Source: Hsuehochloa calcarea (taxonomy: Eukaryota; Streptophyta; Magnoliopsida; Poales; Poaceae). Taken from it: 64,000 nt of DNA. The DNA lies in contig CM070599.1 in assembly GCA_036346395.1 (NCBI GenBank), positions 10,717,232-10,781,231 of the forward strand, written 5' to 3'. Position 1 is the stretch's first letter, and every line of letters begins with the position of its first letter. The translations under genes were made by a program, and so were the position numbers. Below the pieces are notes generated by a model. It was not told where the DNA came from, made no database searches, and worked only from the letters and a program-made list of their open reading frames with translations. Positions 45,194 through 58,811 of the stretch are shown here, piece by piece.

Positions 45194-47048
45194 TTTTTGA
45201 ACCAGGAAGAAATATCAGCTTTTTATAAAGCTAATATCCAAAAGTACAAACAATTGCAACAACTAACCGGGAAAACCAATTTTACCAAGAGCGACCACTA
45301 GAGAGATAACAACCAACACCAACCCAATGTCTCTAAGAGAAGACAATATTACATATTGGATCAAGCAAAAAAACAAGCAGATTACCCAATCTCTCCCTTA
45401 CAAAACCTTCTCATCCAGTCTTCAAGCGTCTTCATCAAGTCTTCCATATTTTGACGATCCTCCTTTTTTGCTTACCACCTGCTAGCGCTGCAAATATGAC
45501 ATAAATTGGAATACAACTTCAGATGACTACTTAGGGAAAATTCTCTCAAACACCATCTTATTTCTGATTTTTCAAAGCGCATGTCGAACCATTTATAATG
45601 AAAATCTTCAAGCGAGTCTGGACATCTCCTCCATCCGAAGGCTTCCATACAACATGACCAAGTAAATTTAACCAGAACACATTGAAAAATAACATGCTTT
45701 GTGTCCTCTATCACCCCACAGAGGATACAGTTCACATCCTCTTTCCAATTTATAGCACTAAGTTGATCAGCCGTCTGAATCCTATTATGGTAAGTCTGAC
45801 AAAGAATTTTTTAACTTTTAATGGGATCTTACCAGACCATAGTTTTGTCATTCTATTGTCAATCACCCCACCAAAGGCTAACCTTCTGCAAAGAGACTTT
45901 ACTATAAACTTACCTTTACTATCCAAGCACTACACCATTTTGTCCATCTCTCCATTCAACTCCACCCCTTCTAACTGATCCTTAAGAAGTCGTCACTGTC
46001 TTTCTTCTTCTTTCCCAAAGTTTGTAACAAATTGGATATTTCATATCCCATTCACCAAGCAATCAGCTACCTTAATAGCAGAATCGAGCAAATGGCATAA
46101 AACCCAGGGAAGCTGATTTTTAAAGGATAATCATTCACCAAAATATCATGCCAAAAGGAGATAATTCTCCCATTTCCCACCTAAAAGGAAACCCCCAATT
46201 GAATAAAGATTGAACTTTATTAATAGATCTCCAGAATGGAGAGCTTTTAACCGGCATAGAGTTTATATAATCTCCCTGAGGGAGGTACTTAACTTTTAAA
46301 ATACTTAACCAATTATCATCATTAGCATTGTTCATCTTCCAGAACCATTTGTAAAGAAGGCACTTGTTCATCAGTCTGGTATTGATCACCCCTAGGCCTC
46401 CAAAATCCTTTGGCCTACACACTACATCCCATCTGATCATATGATATTTGAATCTATCAATTGCCCCTCTCCAAAAGAACCTAGATCTAACTGAGTCCAT
46501 CCTTTTATGGGTTTCCTCATTCAGCTCATAAAACCCCATGGTGTAAATCAGTTGACTTTTAAGACAACTATTAGTCAGAATCAGCCTACCCCCTGAAGAA
46601 AGCAAATTATTCTGTCCAGTCTTCTCTTCATCTTATTAATCACATTCCCTACGCCATTATACCCATTTTTTGTCCCCAATATCAATGCCCAAATGGGTAA
46701 GAGGGAGCTTCCCCAATTTACAATTGAAGTTATTAGAAACTTTAATAGCATCCACCCCCAGAAAAAACACTTCGCTTTTATGATCGTTGATCTTCAGAAC
46801 TGACATCCACTCGAAGCAATACAGAAGAAATTTGAAGTTTAAAATATGCTTCTCTTCACAATCAATCATCAAAACAGTGTTATCTGCATATTGAAGGAAA
46901 GTAACCCCCGGAATCAAATGAGAAATCACCCCATTGATCATCCCCTTCTCCTGGGCTTTAGCTACAATCTCTGACAATACGTCAGCTACCAAATTGAATA
47001 ATAAAGGGGACAAAGGATCTCCTTGTCGAAGCCCCTATGAGAAGTAAA
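45194..47048 (-). mobile_element. 5'-truncated LINE (L1-type), minus strand
   Basis: Non-LTR retrotransposon inserted in reverse orientation. Its poly(A) tail is seen as a T-run near 45190-45198. It is flanked by an exact 18-bp target duplication (45176-45193 and 47049-47066). The protein is cut off inside reverse transcriptase at the 5' end, as expected when target-primed reverse transcription stops early. Truncation leaves about 1.85 kb. Confidence 0.92.
45472..47040 (-). pseudogene. LINE ORF2 fragment: reverse transcriptase C-terminal half and zf-RVT domain
   Basis: On the minus strand, from about 47040 leftward, are the RT motifs GLRQGDPLSPL, LFNLVADVL and LQYADNTVLMI (about 46890). The catalytic YADD pair reads YADN here, which would inactivate the polymerase. 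THLGIDIG follows near 46690. The post-RT region at 46605-46135 (LILTNSCLKSQLIYTM, FFWRG, WDVVCRPKDFGGLGV) is typical of plant L1 elements. The zf-RVT domain at 45735-45472 shows CILCGVIEDTKHVIFQC. Frame breaks separate the three parts. The element cannot retrotranspose. Confidence 0.9.
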
Positions 47049-47066
47049 ACAAATGTTATATGTTTT

Positions 47067-47498
47067 ACTGATCTGCTGTGCAAATTGTTAAAAATGGCTC
47101 CTTCAAGTGTGTGAAAAGTAATAGAAACTTACATTACTATACGAAGGAAGAAATAGTAAGCTTTGGGGGTACTAATATGTTCTGAATCGTCATGATCGAC
47201 GCGCCGAGTGATGACCGAAAGTGATGTTACAAAATTTTGCTTGCCGTATGCATATCACTAGCCATTCAGCCATCTCTTTCTAGACATCCAAGCGTAGCAA
47301 ATAAGCCTGGAGTAATTAAGCCTCCCAGCTAATCGCACGTGTTTATGGCTATCACTATTCAAGGCACTAATCGCACTAAATTTTCGTTCAATCAAAGAAT
47401 CTGAACTGTACTGAGGCAGCGTTGGAAGCAACGCCAAATAAGAACACGTGCAATCCCGAAGGAGAGGAGGAGGAGGTTTGACACGGTCAAGCTCGGGC
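47067..47498. other. Unassigned DNA left of the segmental duplication
   Basis: No motif or ORF supported. It ends at the duplication breakpoint. Confidence 0.4.
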
Positions 47499-50097
47499 AG
47501 AGTAGTGGGTGGTATTGTTCAGGCCGTTTTGGTTGTTCACTGGTCGGTGGCCAGTTTATATAACAGTTCAAAAAATTTGTAAGAAATCCTAGAGAAAAAA
47601 ATACAGGATTTTAAAAAAACTTTTTGTGTGTTGGCAGTCATCATGTCATTTACAGGATTTTTGTGTGGTATTTTAGTTGCAGTTCTCATCTGAGGGCATT
47701 TTTGTAAGAATGAGTAGCCGAAATATAACTAAAACCCAAAATGTGTCCATCATTTTTGATGCCCTATGTTTCCTTCCAATCTTTCATTTTTCTCTTTTCT
47801 TTCCTTTCCCTGATTTCGCGGCCAAAGCCAACCTAGCATCTCCTCTCCCTTTGTTTTCCACTTGCAGCCCAGCCTTCCCCTCGGCCCACCGCGCCCACAC
47901 CACCCAGGCCCACAACACACTCCCACTACTCTCTTCCTCTCGGCGACACGCTGCCCCGGCACTGGAGCCACGCCGTAAGTGGCATGGCCACCACTGGCGC
48001 CTCAATCCCTGCCGTAGTATGCGCACAGGGACGCGTCACGTCACGCCTAATGCTACCTCTCCCCTGCCACTGCTTCCACTGGGCCATTTCCTCGAATGCT
48101 GGGCCGAGAACGTCGTCGAACCACCTACTCTCCCGATCCCCTCGGCATATTTAAGGCCAGAACCGCGCTCGCAAGGCCACCCCTGCCATTCCTCAACCAT
48201 TCCTCCTTCTCCACCGAGCGCTATCACGAAGGACGTGCAAGCATCCGTTTCGGGCTGCTGCCTCGGTGAGCTCCTCTCCACGCCACCTGTGTCACCACAT
48301 GTTCCGGAGCTCGACGATCCTTCCCCCATTTGATTTCCCCTTTTGTCCACAGGAACCCGCTGGAGACTCATTCTTCCACATTCTCGGCCACAACCGCCAT
48401 TTTCGCTGCCGTGCCTCCTCCGGTAAGTCCCTTTCCAATTGCTTCCGCCCCGAGCACCTCCTCACCACCCTTATGCCTCACCAATCATTCTTGGACTCTC
48501 TCTCTCTATCTCTCTCTCTACGCAGAGCACCGCATCCATGAGAAGGTGTCAGCTCATATCTTCGCCGTCGGCCGCCATCTAGTCATCCCCAACAACTCCT
48601 TCCGTTCTGGTAGGTCCCCCCCTGTGGGAGCTCATGCGCGCGTCCATTAGCCGAGGGCATCAGCGGCATGTGGTTTCTGCCATAGCCCACTCTGTCACCG
48701 TAGGCCCATTTTGGGCTTCCTCGGCCGCCCCACTAGCCCAACTCGCCGACGGCAAGCCCGGCAAGAAACTTGCCATGACCTCCTTTGCTCCGGTTGGTTA
48801 GGACACGCCCTGCAGCTAAGACATTACTATGTAATGGTATTGTTAGGACCGAGGGTTAGCTAGGGGTTAGATTAGTATTAAATGTGGGCCCAAGTAGTTA
48901 TGCAAACTGATTAGAAAAGAAATCAGGAGATAAGTCTATGACAAGTGGGTCCATGGATTTAAGTGCATAGTGTAGACCAAGTCCCTAGACCGGCACAGTA
49001 GTTGTGGACCTTTGGTCCATGCACTAGTCATGTGAACCAAGCCCATGACAGATGGCCCCATCTGTTAGTGAGAGAACTCCCCCCCCCCCCCTTTTTTAGG
49101 ATTTAATTTTGGGTTTGAACTTTAGAGGTTTTGTTCTCACTCATTTTAACTCCAAATCAAATGATTTTTATTTCTAAATTTATCTAAATTCAAAACCTAC
49201 CAACCCAAACCGAAAACTCTATTTTGGAGTTCATTTGAATTTTTTATGGCAATATGAACCTTTTTGTGATGATTTAGACTTTGGTTGTTTCTATGTATAT
49301 AGACACCGAAGCTCCCAGAGGACATCAAGTCTAGCAAGACCAAGACCCACAAAACCTAGAACAAGGCGAGTCAACACTTTGATCATTTTGTTCCTAAGTT
49401 TTCATGCAATCTATATCATTTTTCCATTACGAAACTGTTTTGCTATGCTTTATACATGTATGTTGCTTTAGCTTATAGTTAATATCCTAACTAAGAATTG
49501 TGCATAAATTTTCAATCCTTGAACTTGGACATTGTCCTTTGTCACCCTTGATTAATGGACCACCTGATAGCCACTAAATACATACTTAAGGGCCATGCTT
49601 AGCTTTGCGTAGTGACATTGGCATGTAGGTAATAAATTGCGCCGACATCATTAAAACATTGAAAAATGAGATTGGGCAGTCGAGGTTGGAGCCTAGTTGG
49701 TATGTTGACTAGAAAAGTATTTCAAAATAAAAGAAAAACAAAAATAGATTTTGACTTGGGTGGATGGAAAGCCTGGTGGGTGCTTGAAAGAGCACGACAT
49801 AGTGGGTATGGGGATGTACCGCCTGTGTCAATAAAGGACCGAGTTCTTGTACAGTCTCTCATGTAAAAATAGTACAACCACAAGTCTATAATAGGTACAA
49901 CCTAGCTAACTAATTTGTTCGCCTCATCGCAACCTCGCCATTGGTGGGTGTATAGGTGGGTATGGGTAGAAGCCACTGAACTACACGGCGCAAATGGAGA
50001 CCTCCAGGGGGCACGGCCCAAGGAGGTGATGCCTAGCGGGGTGGGGTTACGTTGAGGTGGGAAATTGTAAAGGCCTTGTGATAATCAACTTAGTTGC
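47499..50097 (+). repeat. Chromoviral LTR A fragment in copy 1
   Basis: Features shared with the full LTR at 54309-58092 include the GTGGGTGC...AAAGGACC and GGGTGT...ACACGGCGCAA segments. They show this to be the middle of a plus-strand gypsy LTR. A TATTTAAGG promoter box lies at 48148-48156, with a C-rich leader after it; ORFs at 47677-48333 fall in this non-coding LTR. A C-run occurs at 49078-49091. Its start is missing, and it is interrupted at 50098 by a minus-strand LTR. Confidence 0.7.
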
Positions 50098-51857
50098 TGT
50101 CGGGACTCAAAAATACAATTTTGGACCCTCTGTGTATAATGCACTAGTCTAGGATCAAGCTAGTGCACATAGTATCAACATAGATGAATATCATTCTACA
50201 CAAGACGAATATAAGAGTAAATGACTAATTTGAATAATAAATAACTGTTTTGACCTTATGGTCGAGTGTGCAATTATTGAGTCACGTAGGGCTGACACTA
50301 ATGAAAGTAACTACAGCGGAACGAAAGCAACTCTAGCGGAAACCCGTTGACTAGCCACAGGCAATCGACTGGGATCAAGGCTTAATGTTCACCATCCTTG
50401 TAAAGCTCCTCCTCAAAAGCAGGCGATGCTTCCTCCACTTCAGCTGAATGATTGCAGCAAGAATGAGTACTCTGAGTACTCAATAAGCTGTACAACATAA
50501 TGCAATTATAGGTGATGGCTTGTTACAAAGAAAATGACTTCTGTGGTTATTTCGTAGTAAAGCAGCATTTGCAATTGAATACAATTAATATATTGAAAGC
50601 ATGTTTCAAAAGAAATAAAGAATAATAATTTAACAAGTATTTCCACAAAGACACAAAACCTAATTCAATTTCTTCACACAACCTTATGAATTAAATCACA
50701 CATTTGTCCCTTCCCAAAGTATTTTATGAAAATCTACCCCTCATGTGAAATCCCCGAGCATGTCTATGAACGTGGACGCAACTATTCAAATATATTGATT
50801 AACACTCTACAGATATTGTACACTTTACCCACAAGATGCAATCAACTTGTATAGAGATGATCACAACAATACCTTTTCGAAACTTCACCTTGACGATTGA
50901 CCCTCCTGATATGTTTTACCATCATACCAACCCCAACACTACACTTTGGTATAACACACACCGTTGGACCTGAAGACATCAAACATGTCATTAATGTGAC
51001 TCTGATAAAGTAGTACACATCTTCACCCTGGCACACAGTCTATCCTACATGCCTGAGTAGTCAATGCCAAGATTTCATAACTTACTATGTTTGGCCCTTC
51101 CCATACCAGGCATGTGGTTGTACAGTTATGACTCATTTCAATAGCGCACAAAGTTAAATCCTTAATTAACCAAAGCGCGACTGCCAATTTCCAACTACAT
51201 TACCATAATTAACATTTCCCAATCGCATAGCCACCATATCACATAGTACCATCCACTCACCTAAGTCTAAATCTTTTCCCACCCTGTTGGTTAAGTGCAA
51301 CATATACCATCATTGAGTAATAGCCTATAGCACACAGTTTTACACAAATTTCATAATCACTTAGTCCAATTTATATTTGCAACTCAAATATTATTAATGA
51401 CTCGTGCATAGCTAAGCAGACTACTCGTATCTAACCAACCCACGTTGGTGCTATGATAATACCAACTAGCAATTAACCAAACTATAGTGACAAAATATTA
51501 TGATAATACAATGAGCAAAGTGGACATAATCAACTTGGTGTATAACTAATCCCAAAATATTTAAATAAATACTTAAAGTAAAATACAATAATTTGAATCA
51601 TTGTAATTTTTGGAAAAACTGGGTTCAACACAGTCAAAGGAACAACTTACCTTGGAACTGGTCTTAAGCTTGATTAACTTCTCCTCCTTCAAAAACTACC
51701 CAAGTATCACCATCTACTCGCAAATGAAAACAAATAATAAAATAAAAATAAAAATAAACTCCAAAAATTAAATAAAAATGTGAGGAAGGTAGAGCTTGAA
51801 TTTAGAAAATTAAATGGGCTCAATCGGAGTTCATATGAGAAAGAATGGGCTTTTTGA
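50098..51857 (-). repeat. Minus-strand solo LTR, 3' part, in copy 1
   Basis: On the minus strand it ends GAGTCCCGACA at 50098, the usual gypsy LTR terminus. It matches 58989-62376 after removal of two insertions there. The 5' part of the LTR is absent because the duplication breakpoint lies inside it. The left flank GTTGC (50093-50097) corresponds to the GTCGC target duplication of the full copy. Confidence 0.75.
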
Positions 51858-54308
51858 AGAGTAGTGGGTGGTATTGTTCAGGCCGTTTTGGTTGTTCACT
51901 GGTCGGTGGCCAGTTTATATAACAGTTCAAAAAATTTGTAAGAAATCCTAGAGAAAAAAATACAGGATTTTAAAAAACTTTTTGTGTGTTGGCAGTCATC
52001 ATGTCATTTGCAGGATTTTTGTGTGGTATTTTAGTTGCAGTTCTCATCTGAGGGTATTTTTGTAAGAATGAGTAGCTGGAATATAACTAAAACCCAAGAT
52101 GTGGCCATCATTTTTGCTGCCCTATTTTCCTTTTCAATCTTTCTTTTTCTCTTTTCTTTCCTTTCCCATATTCCGCAGCCAAAGCCAACCTAGCATCTCC
52201 TCTCCCTTTGTTTTCCACGTGCGGCCCAGCCTTCCTCTCTGCCCACTGCGCCCACACCACCCTGGCACACAGTGCACTCCCACTACTCTCTTCCTCTCCG
52301 CGACACGCTGCCCCGACACTGGAGCCACGCTGCAAGTAGCATGGTCACCACTGGCGCCTCAATCCCTACCGTAGTATGCGCACGGGGACCTCAGCCATGC
52401 CGACGTTACGTCCCACCTAATGCTACCTCTCCCCTACCACTACTTCCACTGGGCCATTTCCTCGAATACTGGACCGAGAACGTCGTCGAACCACCTACTC
52501 TCTCGATCCCCTCTGCCTATTTAAGGCCGGCACCACGCTCGCAAGGCCACCCCTGCCATTCCTCCACCATTCCTCCTTCTCCATCGAGCGCTATCACGAA
52601 GGACGTGCAAGCGTCCATTTCAGGCCGTTGCCTCGGTGAGCTCCTCTCCACACCGCCCGTGTCACTACATGTTCCGGAGCTCGACAATCCTCCCCCATTT
52701 GATTTCCCCTTTGTCCACAGGAACCCGCCAGAGACTCATTCTTCCACGTTCCCAGCCACAACCGCCATTTTTGTCGCCGTGCCTCCTCCGTAAGTCCATT
52801 TCCAATTGCTTCCGCCTCGAGCACCTCCTCACCACCCTTATGCCTCACCAATCACTCTCGTACGCTCGATCTCTCTCTACACAGAGCACCGCAACCACGA
52901 GAAGGTGTCGGTTCATATCTTTGCCGTCGGCCGCCATCCAGTCATCCCCATCTACTCCTTCTATTCTGGTAGGTCCCCCTCTGGTTGCTCATGCGCGCCA
53001 TTAGCCAAGGGCATCGCCGGCATGTGGTTTCCGCCATAGCCTACTCTGTCACCATGGGCCCATTTTGGGCTTCCTCGGCCGCCCCTGTGACCCGACTCAC
53101 CGACGGCAAGCCCGGCAAGAAACTGGCCATGAGCTCCTTTGCACCGGTTGGTTAGGACATGCCCTGTAGCTAGGACATTACTGTGTTATGGTATTGTTAG
53201 GACCGAGGGTTAGCTAGGGGTTAGATTAGTATTAAATGTGGGCCCAAGTAGTTAAGTAAAATGATTAGAAAAGAAATCAGGAGATAAGTCTATGACAAGT
53301 GGGTCCATGGACTTAAGTTGGTCCATGCACTAGTCATGTGAACCAAGCCCATGGCAGATGGCACTCTCTCACCCCCTTTTCTTTTCTTTAGGATTTAATT
53401 TTGGGTTTGAACTTTAGAGGTTCTGTTCTCACTCATTTTAACTCCAAATCGAATGATTTTTATTTCTAAATTTATCTAAATTCAACACCTACCCAACCAA
53501 ACCGAAAGCCCCATTTTGGAGTTCATTTGGATTTTTATCGCAATATGAACCTTTTTGTGATGATTTAGACTTTTGTTGTTTCTACGTATATAGATGCCGA
53601 AGCTCCCGCAGGACATCAAGTCGAGCAAGACCAAGACCCACAAGACCTAGAACAAGGCGAGTCAACACTTTGATCATTTAGTTCCTAAGTTTTAATGCAA
53701 TCTATATCATTTTTCAATTATGAAACTGCGTTGATATGCTTTATACATGTATGTTGCTTTAGCTTATAGTTAATATCCTAACTAAGAATTGTGTATAAAT
53801 TTCCAATCCTTGAACTTGGACATTATACTTTGTCACCCTAGATTAATGGACCACCTGATAGACACTAAATACATACTTAAGGGCCATGTTTAGCTTTGCG
53901 TATTGATATTGGCATGCAGGCAATAAATTGCCCCGACATCATCAAAACATTGAAAAACGAGATTGGGCTGTCGAGGTTGGAGCCTGGCTTGTATGTTGAC
54001 TAGAAAGGTATTTCAAAATAAAAGAAAACCAAAAATAGATTTTGACTTAGGCGGATGGAAAGCCTAGTGGGTGCTTGGAAGAGCACGACAGAGTGAGTAT
54101 CGGGAAGTACCACCTGAGTCAATAAAGAACCAAGTTCTTGTACAGTCTCTCATGTAAAAATAGTGCAACCACAAGACTATAATAAATACGACCTGGTTAA
54201 CTAATTTGTTCGCCTCATCGCAACCTCGCCATTGGTGGGTGTATAGGTGGGTATGGGCAGAAGCCACTGAACTACACGGCGCAAATGGAGACCTCTAGGG
54301 GCACGGCC
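51858..54308 (+). repeat. Chromoviral LTR A fragment in copy 2, left part
   Basis: Parallel to 47499-50020, with a TATTTAAGG box at 52518-52526. It is interrupted at 54309 by another LTR; the remaining piece resumes at 58812 after re-reading 99 bp. Confidence 0.72.
54210..54308 (+). repeat. 99-bp direct repeat, left copy
   Basis: It is identical, as far as I can see, to 58812-58910 and flanks the LTR C insertion. Copy 1 of the duplication has this sequence only once (about 49920-50021, with a few differences). Confidence 0.88.
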
Positions 54309-57300
54309 TGTAACATCCCAAAGTTCTGTTACCAAAATAAAAATAAATAAAGTTATTATTCTATTGGATTTTCTGACTGTCGAAGGATTTTCTGGGTTTT
54401 CTGTAAGTTAAAAAGAGTTTTCACTTTTAAAAGGAAAAAAAAATTAATTATTTAATTTCTTGGTTTTAAAGTCAAAAAGAAATTTTATTGAGTTTTATTA
54501 AATTTCTGGAATTTTATTGGATTTAAATTGAAAAATAAAGTTTTAATTAATTTTTGGGATTTTCTGGTATTTAAAAAGGTTTCCCTATTTTCTAGAAAAT
54601 AAAATCAAAAATAAAAGCCAACTTTAAGTTGGAATTATTTTTATTGAGTCCAAAATAATTATAGGAATTTTTTTTAGAATATTCCTAGAATTTTTGCCCT
54701 CTTTTTGCTATTTTATAAAGTGTTCTCAATTAGTAGCTTAATTGTAATTTCGAATTTTTTTTTTTTTAAAAAAAAATTTCTTCCCGGCCGGTCACCCATC
54801 TTCCCACTGCTCCACAGTTGTGCACGCTTAACTCTAAAGTACCTATGGCATGAGCTACCAAGCAGACTTTTTCAATTACTTGATTAGTACTCACATTTTC
54901 TATTTATTCCCTATTTCCTTCCTTCTTCTTTCTCCAAACCGAAGCGTTCTTTTCCTGTCCAGAGAAGAACAGCATGCCGACGCCATGAATGACCATTAGA
55001 GCTCCTCAAATCCATTGAATCCCTTTATGATTTTTCACAAAATTGCGGGCATTCATCTCCCCGCGTCATAACACCCCCATTCCCGGCCGTTACCCCCTCA
55101 TCCGCGCACTAAATCACCGGGAACGGCCATGCCACTTGAAAGACATCCGTCCCTTGATCTCCTCCTCCGGTCCACCTCCGCCCCTATAAAAGGGAGCACC
55201 TTGTGCCTCTCCTCTCCCTCATCCATCCCCGAAAATCTTAGCTTCTCCCTCGCTTTCTCCTCTCCACAATCGAAGTTTTTCCGACGCCGTCCAAACTCCG
55301 TTCATCGGCCGATTGCGTCGCCTACAGTGCATCCCCGCCACCATCTCCACCACCCCTAGCTTCGCCTCGCGACGTTCTACGCCGTGCTCTCCTCGCCTTC
55401 ACCGGAGCATCGCCGGAGCACCGCCGCCACCATGAGCCCGCGCCGCGTTGCCGCTTCTCTTCTCGCCGCCGACCGTCCATGCGTGACTCGACGATGCGAA
55501 GGTGAGCATCGTGATATTCATCCTCTCCTCTACCCATTGGTACCCTTGCCGGTCGCCGAATCGCCAACGTTCGTCGGCGCCATGTGAGCCCTGTTAGAAA
55601 TAACCCTATCATGTTAATTTTGTTGAGTCGTGTACCCATGTATTAATTTTGTTATGCTAAGTATGCATTAGTATTTTTGCATGTTAATTAGTTTGGTGAT
55701 TAGCTTGTAGCATGATACTGAACATGTAGATGTGAAGCATGTGACAATACGGCCTGCAAGTGCATGCTAGGAAGTAGTCTTGACTGTGTTGCATGTGTGC
55801 GTGTAGCTGCATGTACGTAGTGTATTAGTGGCCTGCATGCAGGAGGTAGTCTTGACATTTTTGTTGGAGCCGTGCCATGCAAATAGGATCAGGGGCGTGC
55901 ATTGACTTAGTTGGGATCCAACCGTGAGTCTGGTTGTGGGCGTCGTTGGCAAATGCCGTAGTGGCACGAGTCATGGGGGTCACTAATACATGCGTGCATA
56001 TATATGCACATGCAGCCACTAACACTAGCTCATACAATTAGTTCCTAATCTCATGTGCACACACGCACTAATTAAGTAGCCTTGTTAAATCAGTCCACAC
56101 ACACGTACACAGCATATGCAAGACTAGATGCAACCAAATTAACTAAACAGGTAATCAAGATTATTTCCAACAGAGCCTGACTCCCTGGGCCCACGAGGCT
56201 TTGTCTCATCCATTCCTTTCTGCTTCATTGATAATGCGCTAGCATGTGGACCCACAGTGTATTTGCACCATTCTTTTGCTTCAATTCTACATCCGAAACA
56301 TGCAGTCGGAATAGTGAATTTCGAAACTTCATTATTTTATGTGACATCCAAATTTTGGAAATTCGTTGTGCCTCATACGAACTCCGATTCTGACGATTCA
56401 AATTCCTAAATTCATATAAAGACGATATCTACCTTCCAGTATTTATTTTATAATTTTTGGATTTTATTTTAATTTTATTTGAATTTTGTTTGAATTTAGC
56501 TTATGTACGCGTATAGATTTCGACGACTTCGGACAACTGGATTTCAATGCTGTTTGAGAACATCAATTAACTAAGCAAGGCAAGTTATACCTTTGATCAT
56601 ATTTGATCCCATTATTTCAAATTATTTAAATTCTGTTTTAAATTATTATTGCATGCTTATTTTTATTCAATGTAATTTAAATACCTGTTTTAAATTTATA
56701 GTTATGCCTAAATCCTTTGTATGGCCAATGTTGATATTTGAATCAAATATATTGTCATCCTAGATAAAAACCTAGTTGATACGATAGTATAAACTGGGAT
56801 CATTTGAAAATATTATGTAAAGACATGCTTACACCAAAAATGTTTAGTTTGTGAAATTTTAGCCAAATGATTAACTATTGTTTAAAAGTCTATGGCATTG
56901 GTTTGTCATAGAAGATTTTGCAAATGACTTTGAAAAGCAAAAATGAAAAGTTGGTTTGTACTTGGGCGAAATGGATGCTTGGTGGGTGCAGGTTTATGCA
57001 GGTTCAATCCGGTAGGATTGAGACCAGGGTTATTTTGGAAGTCGCCAAGTCGATTAAGGACCGGTCTTCGAGCCGCATCTTGCTAAGCCACATCGTACTA
57101 CCACATGTCCTGTATGGGCAGGACCTGGCTAAATAATTTGTAACATTCCATCGTAGTTGTGCTATTTTGGTGTGTGGGTGTCGGTTAGACATTATTCCCA
57201 CATGGCGCAAGAGGGGGCTTGAATCCGGCGGGTGGTTAGCCCAATGGAAGCGAAACCTTAGCGAGGCAAGACTACGGTGGGATGGAGCATTGTAAAAGCC

Positions 57301-58092
57301 TTGACACATGCTCTAGACTGCTTACCTAAGGTAGTGAGCAGTGGGATCGACGGATGCCAAACAAACTAGAGAATTCATGTCTTGTGGGTAAAGTTGTACA
57401 ACCTCTGCAGAGTGTAAAACTATTCGAATAGCCGTGTCCACGGTCATAGACATGCTGAGCAAAGCCACTCAAAGTTAGACTTTGATTTTGTTTTAAAAAT
57501 GATTTTTGCAAATGATTTGAGGATGGTTAATCCTTGTGGTAAAATTGGGCGGTTAGCCATGTGATAGGAGGGTATCCATCACCATGTTTCATATGGAGGT
57601 TATCCTACTATAAAACTTGAGAATTTATAAAAATAAATTTTAGTTATAGAATAACTGCTTTGGAACTTAGTAACAAATATTTAAAGAAAACATTGCTTTA
57701 TGCAAATTCAACCAATAAACCTTCCTTTGATATATATCCATGCATGCATTAACTCTGTTATTGGTTGTAACTTGCGAGCACGGTAGTTGTGCTCACCCTT
57801 GCTTCATGCAAATAAATTTCAGAGGAGAAGGACTTCGGATCTCGACGACTAGGCCGCTACTCCAGTCGATTGCCTGTGGCAGATCAGCTGGACTCCACTA
57901 CTTCTTCGTCTTCCGCTGTGTTTGTTTAATGTTGGCTTGTAAGCCTTTCTTGTAATCAACTCTGGTATTTGTTAATAAAGTCGTGCGATTTATGGATGTT
58001 ACCATATCATTTCTTGTGTGAACTAGCTCACGATCATGGGACTAGTTCGTAAATGCTGAGAGGATTACGTGGTGTTTCTCCCGGGTCCGACA
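54309..58092 (+). repeat. Gypsy LTR C (3784 bp)
   Basis: Starts TGTAACATCCC, ends GGGTCCGACA, next to a primer-binding site. A TATA box at 55185-55192 (TATAAAAG) precedes a C-rich leader. The ORFs at 55129-55639 lie in this leader and are not supported as genes. Confidence 0.83.
55185..55192 (+). promoter_or_regulatory. LTR C TATA box
   Basis: TATAAAAG lies in a C-rich promoter context, with the leader beginning about 30 bases downstream. Confidence 0.6.
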
Positions 58093-58110
58093 GAAATGGT
58101 ATCAGAGCCA
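58093..58110 (+). other. LTR C primer-binding site
   Basis: AAATGGTATCAGAGCCAT directly follows the LTR end and matches the iMet tRNA type. Confidence 0.87.
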
Positions 58111-58811
58111 TATCGACTGTAGGACGTGACCTAGTTAGAATGGACGTTAGTTGAAAACTTCAAAACTTATTTTATATAACAAGAAAAATAAATTGTTCTC
58201 TCCTCATCTTGGTCATCTATCTATCTTTAGTTCCTTCATGGTATTCTTTCTTATCTAATTCTCTCTTCACCGTTTTATAATGTTAAATGGATCCTCTTTC
58301 CCTTGAAAAGCTTCTATAGATGGTCAACACGTTCTTACCATTAGGTTCAAGACCACAAGACCTGGAACTATCAAGAAAACATCGTAGGATCGTCAAGTCA
58401 TTCAAGGACAACATGCAAGATTTACTGAAGATCGCGATGTGAGCCAAGCCATATAGTTTAAGTTTGCCAAGTCTCATTCTGTGTATTGAGTCATTTCCCC
58501 AGCTTATGAGTATCGATCGAGTAGAACATTGTATTGTTCTTATCTTGTATCGTATTGTTTTCTTTTGGTACGTCGTACGTAGATCCTTTGATCTTGTGTA
58601 CAACGTTTGCTTTAAATGGGTAGTCTTCTCATCTCGTAGCTTTCTTTCTCATCCTTTGCTATCGTCTCTTCTCTAACAATCCATTAGACTTCTAACCTAT
58701 CGATGCACCTGAAGGACGATTTGACGTTTCGAATTTCTAAACAACTCAATGCCCTTGGACCCTAGCCAACTGGAAGATAGACTCTCTCTATCTCTCAATT
58801 CATTTATTCAA
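58111..58811 (+). other. Gypsy leader fragment, no gag
   Basis: Untranslated leader-like sequence continuing from the primer-binding site and ending abruptly at 58811. No gag motif is visible. Confidence 0.6.

Larger units (their letters stand above)
47499..51857. repeat. Tandem segmental duplication, copy 1 (4.36 kb)
   Basis: The unit starts AGAGTAGTGGGTGG and ends TTGAAG, immediately abutting a second unit with the same start at 51858. It contains part of plus-strand LTR A (47499-50097) and part of a minus-strand LTR (50098-51857). Substitutions, a 50-bp indel (about 48968-49018 is absent from copy 2) and poly-C differences show that the copies have diverged by several percent. Confidence 0.88.
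54309..58811 (+). mobile_element. Gypsy LTR C plus 5' leader, truncated, inserted in LTR A
   Basis: A full LTR (54309-58092) is followed by a primer-binding site and about 700 bp of leader. The element then stops and the host sequence resumes with a 99-bp repeat. No gag, pol or second LTR is present. A normal integrated element would have two LTRs and a 5-bp target duplication, so this is a truncated or rearranged copy. Confidence 0.8.

Noticed and set aside
47677..48333. 218-codon ORF (and partial copy at 52272-52793) as a duplicated gene
   Set aside because: It lies over and downstream of the TATA box of an LTR. The frame is not preserved between the two copies, and no domain is recognised.
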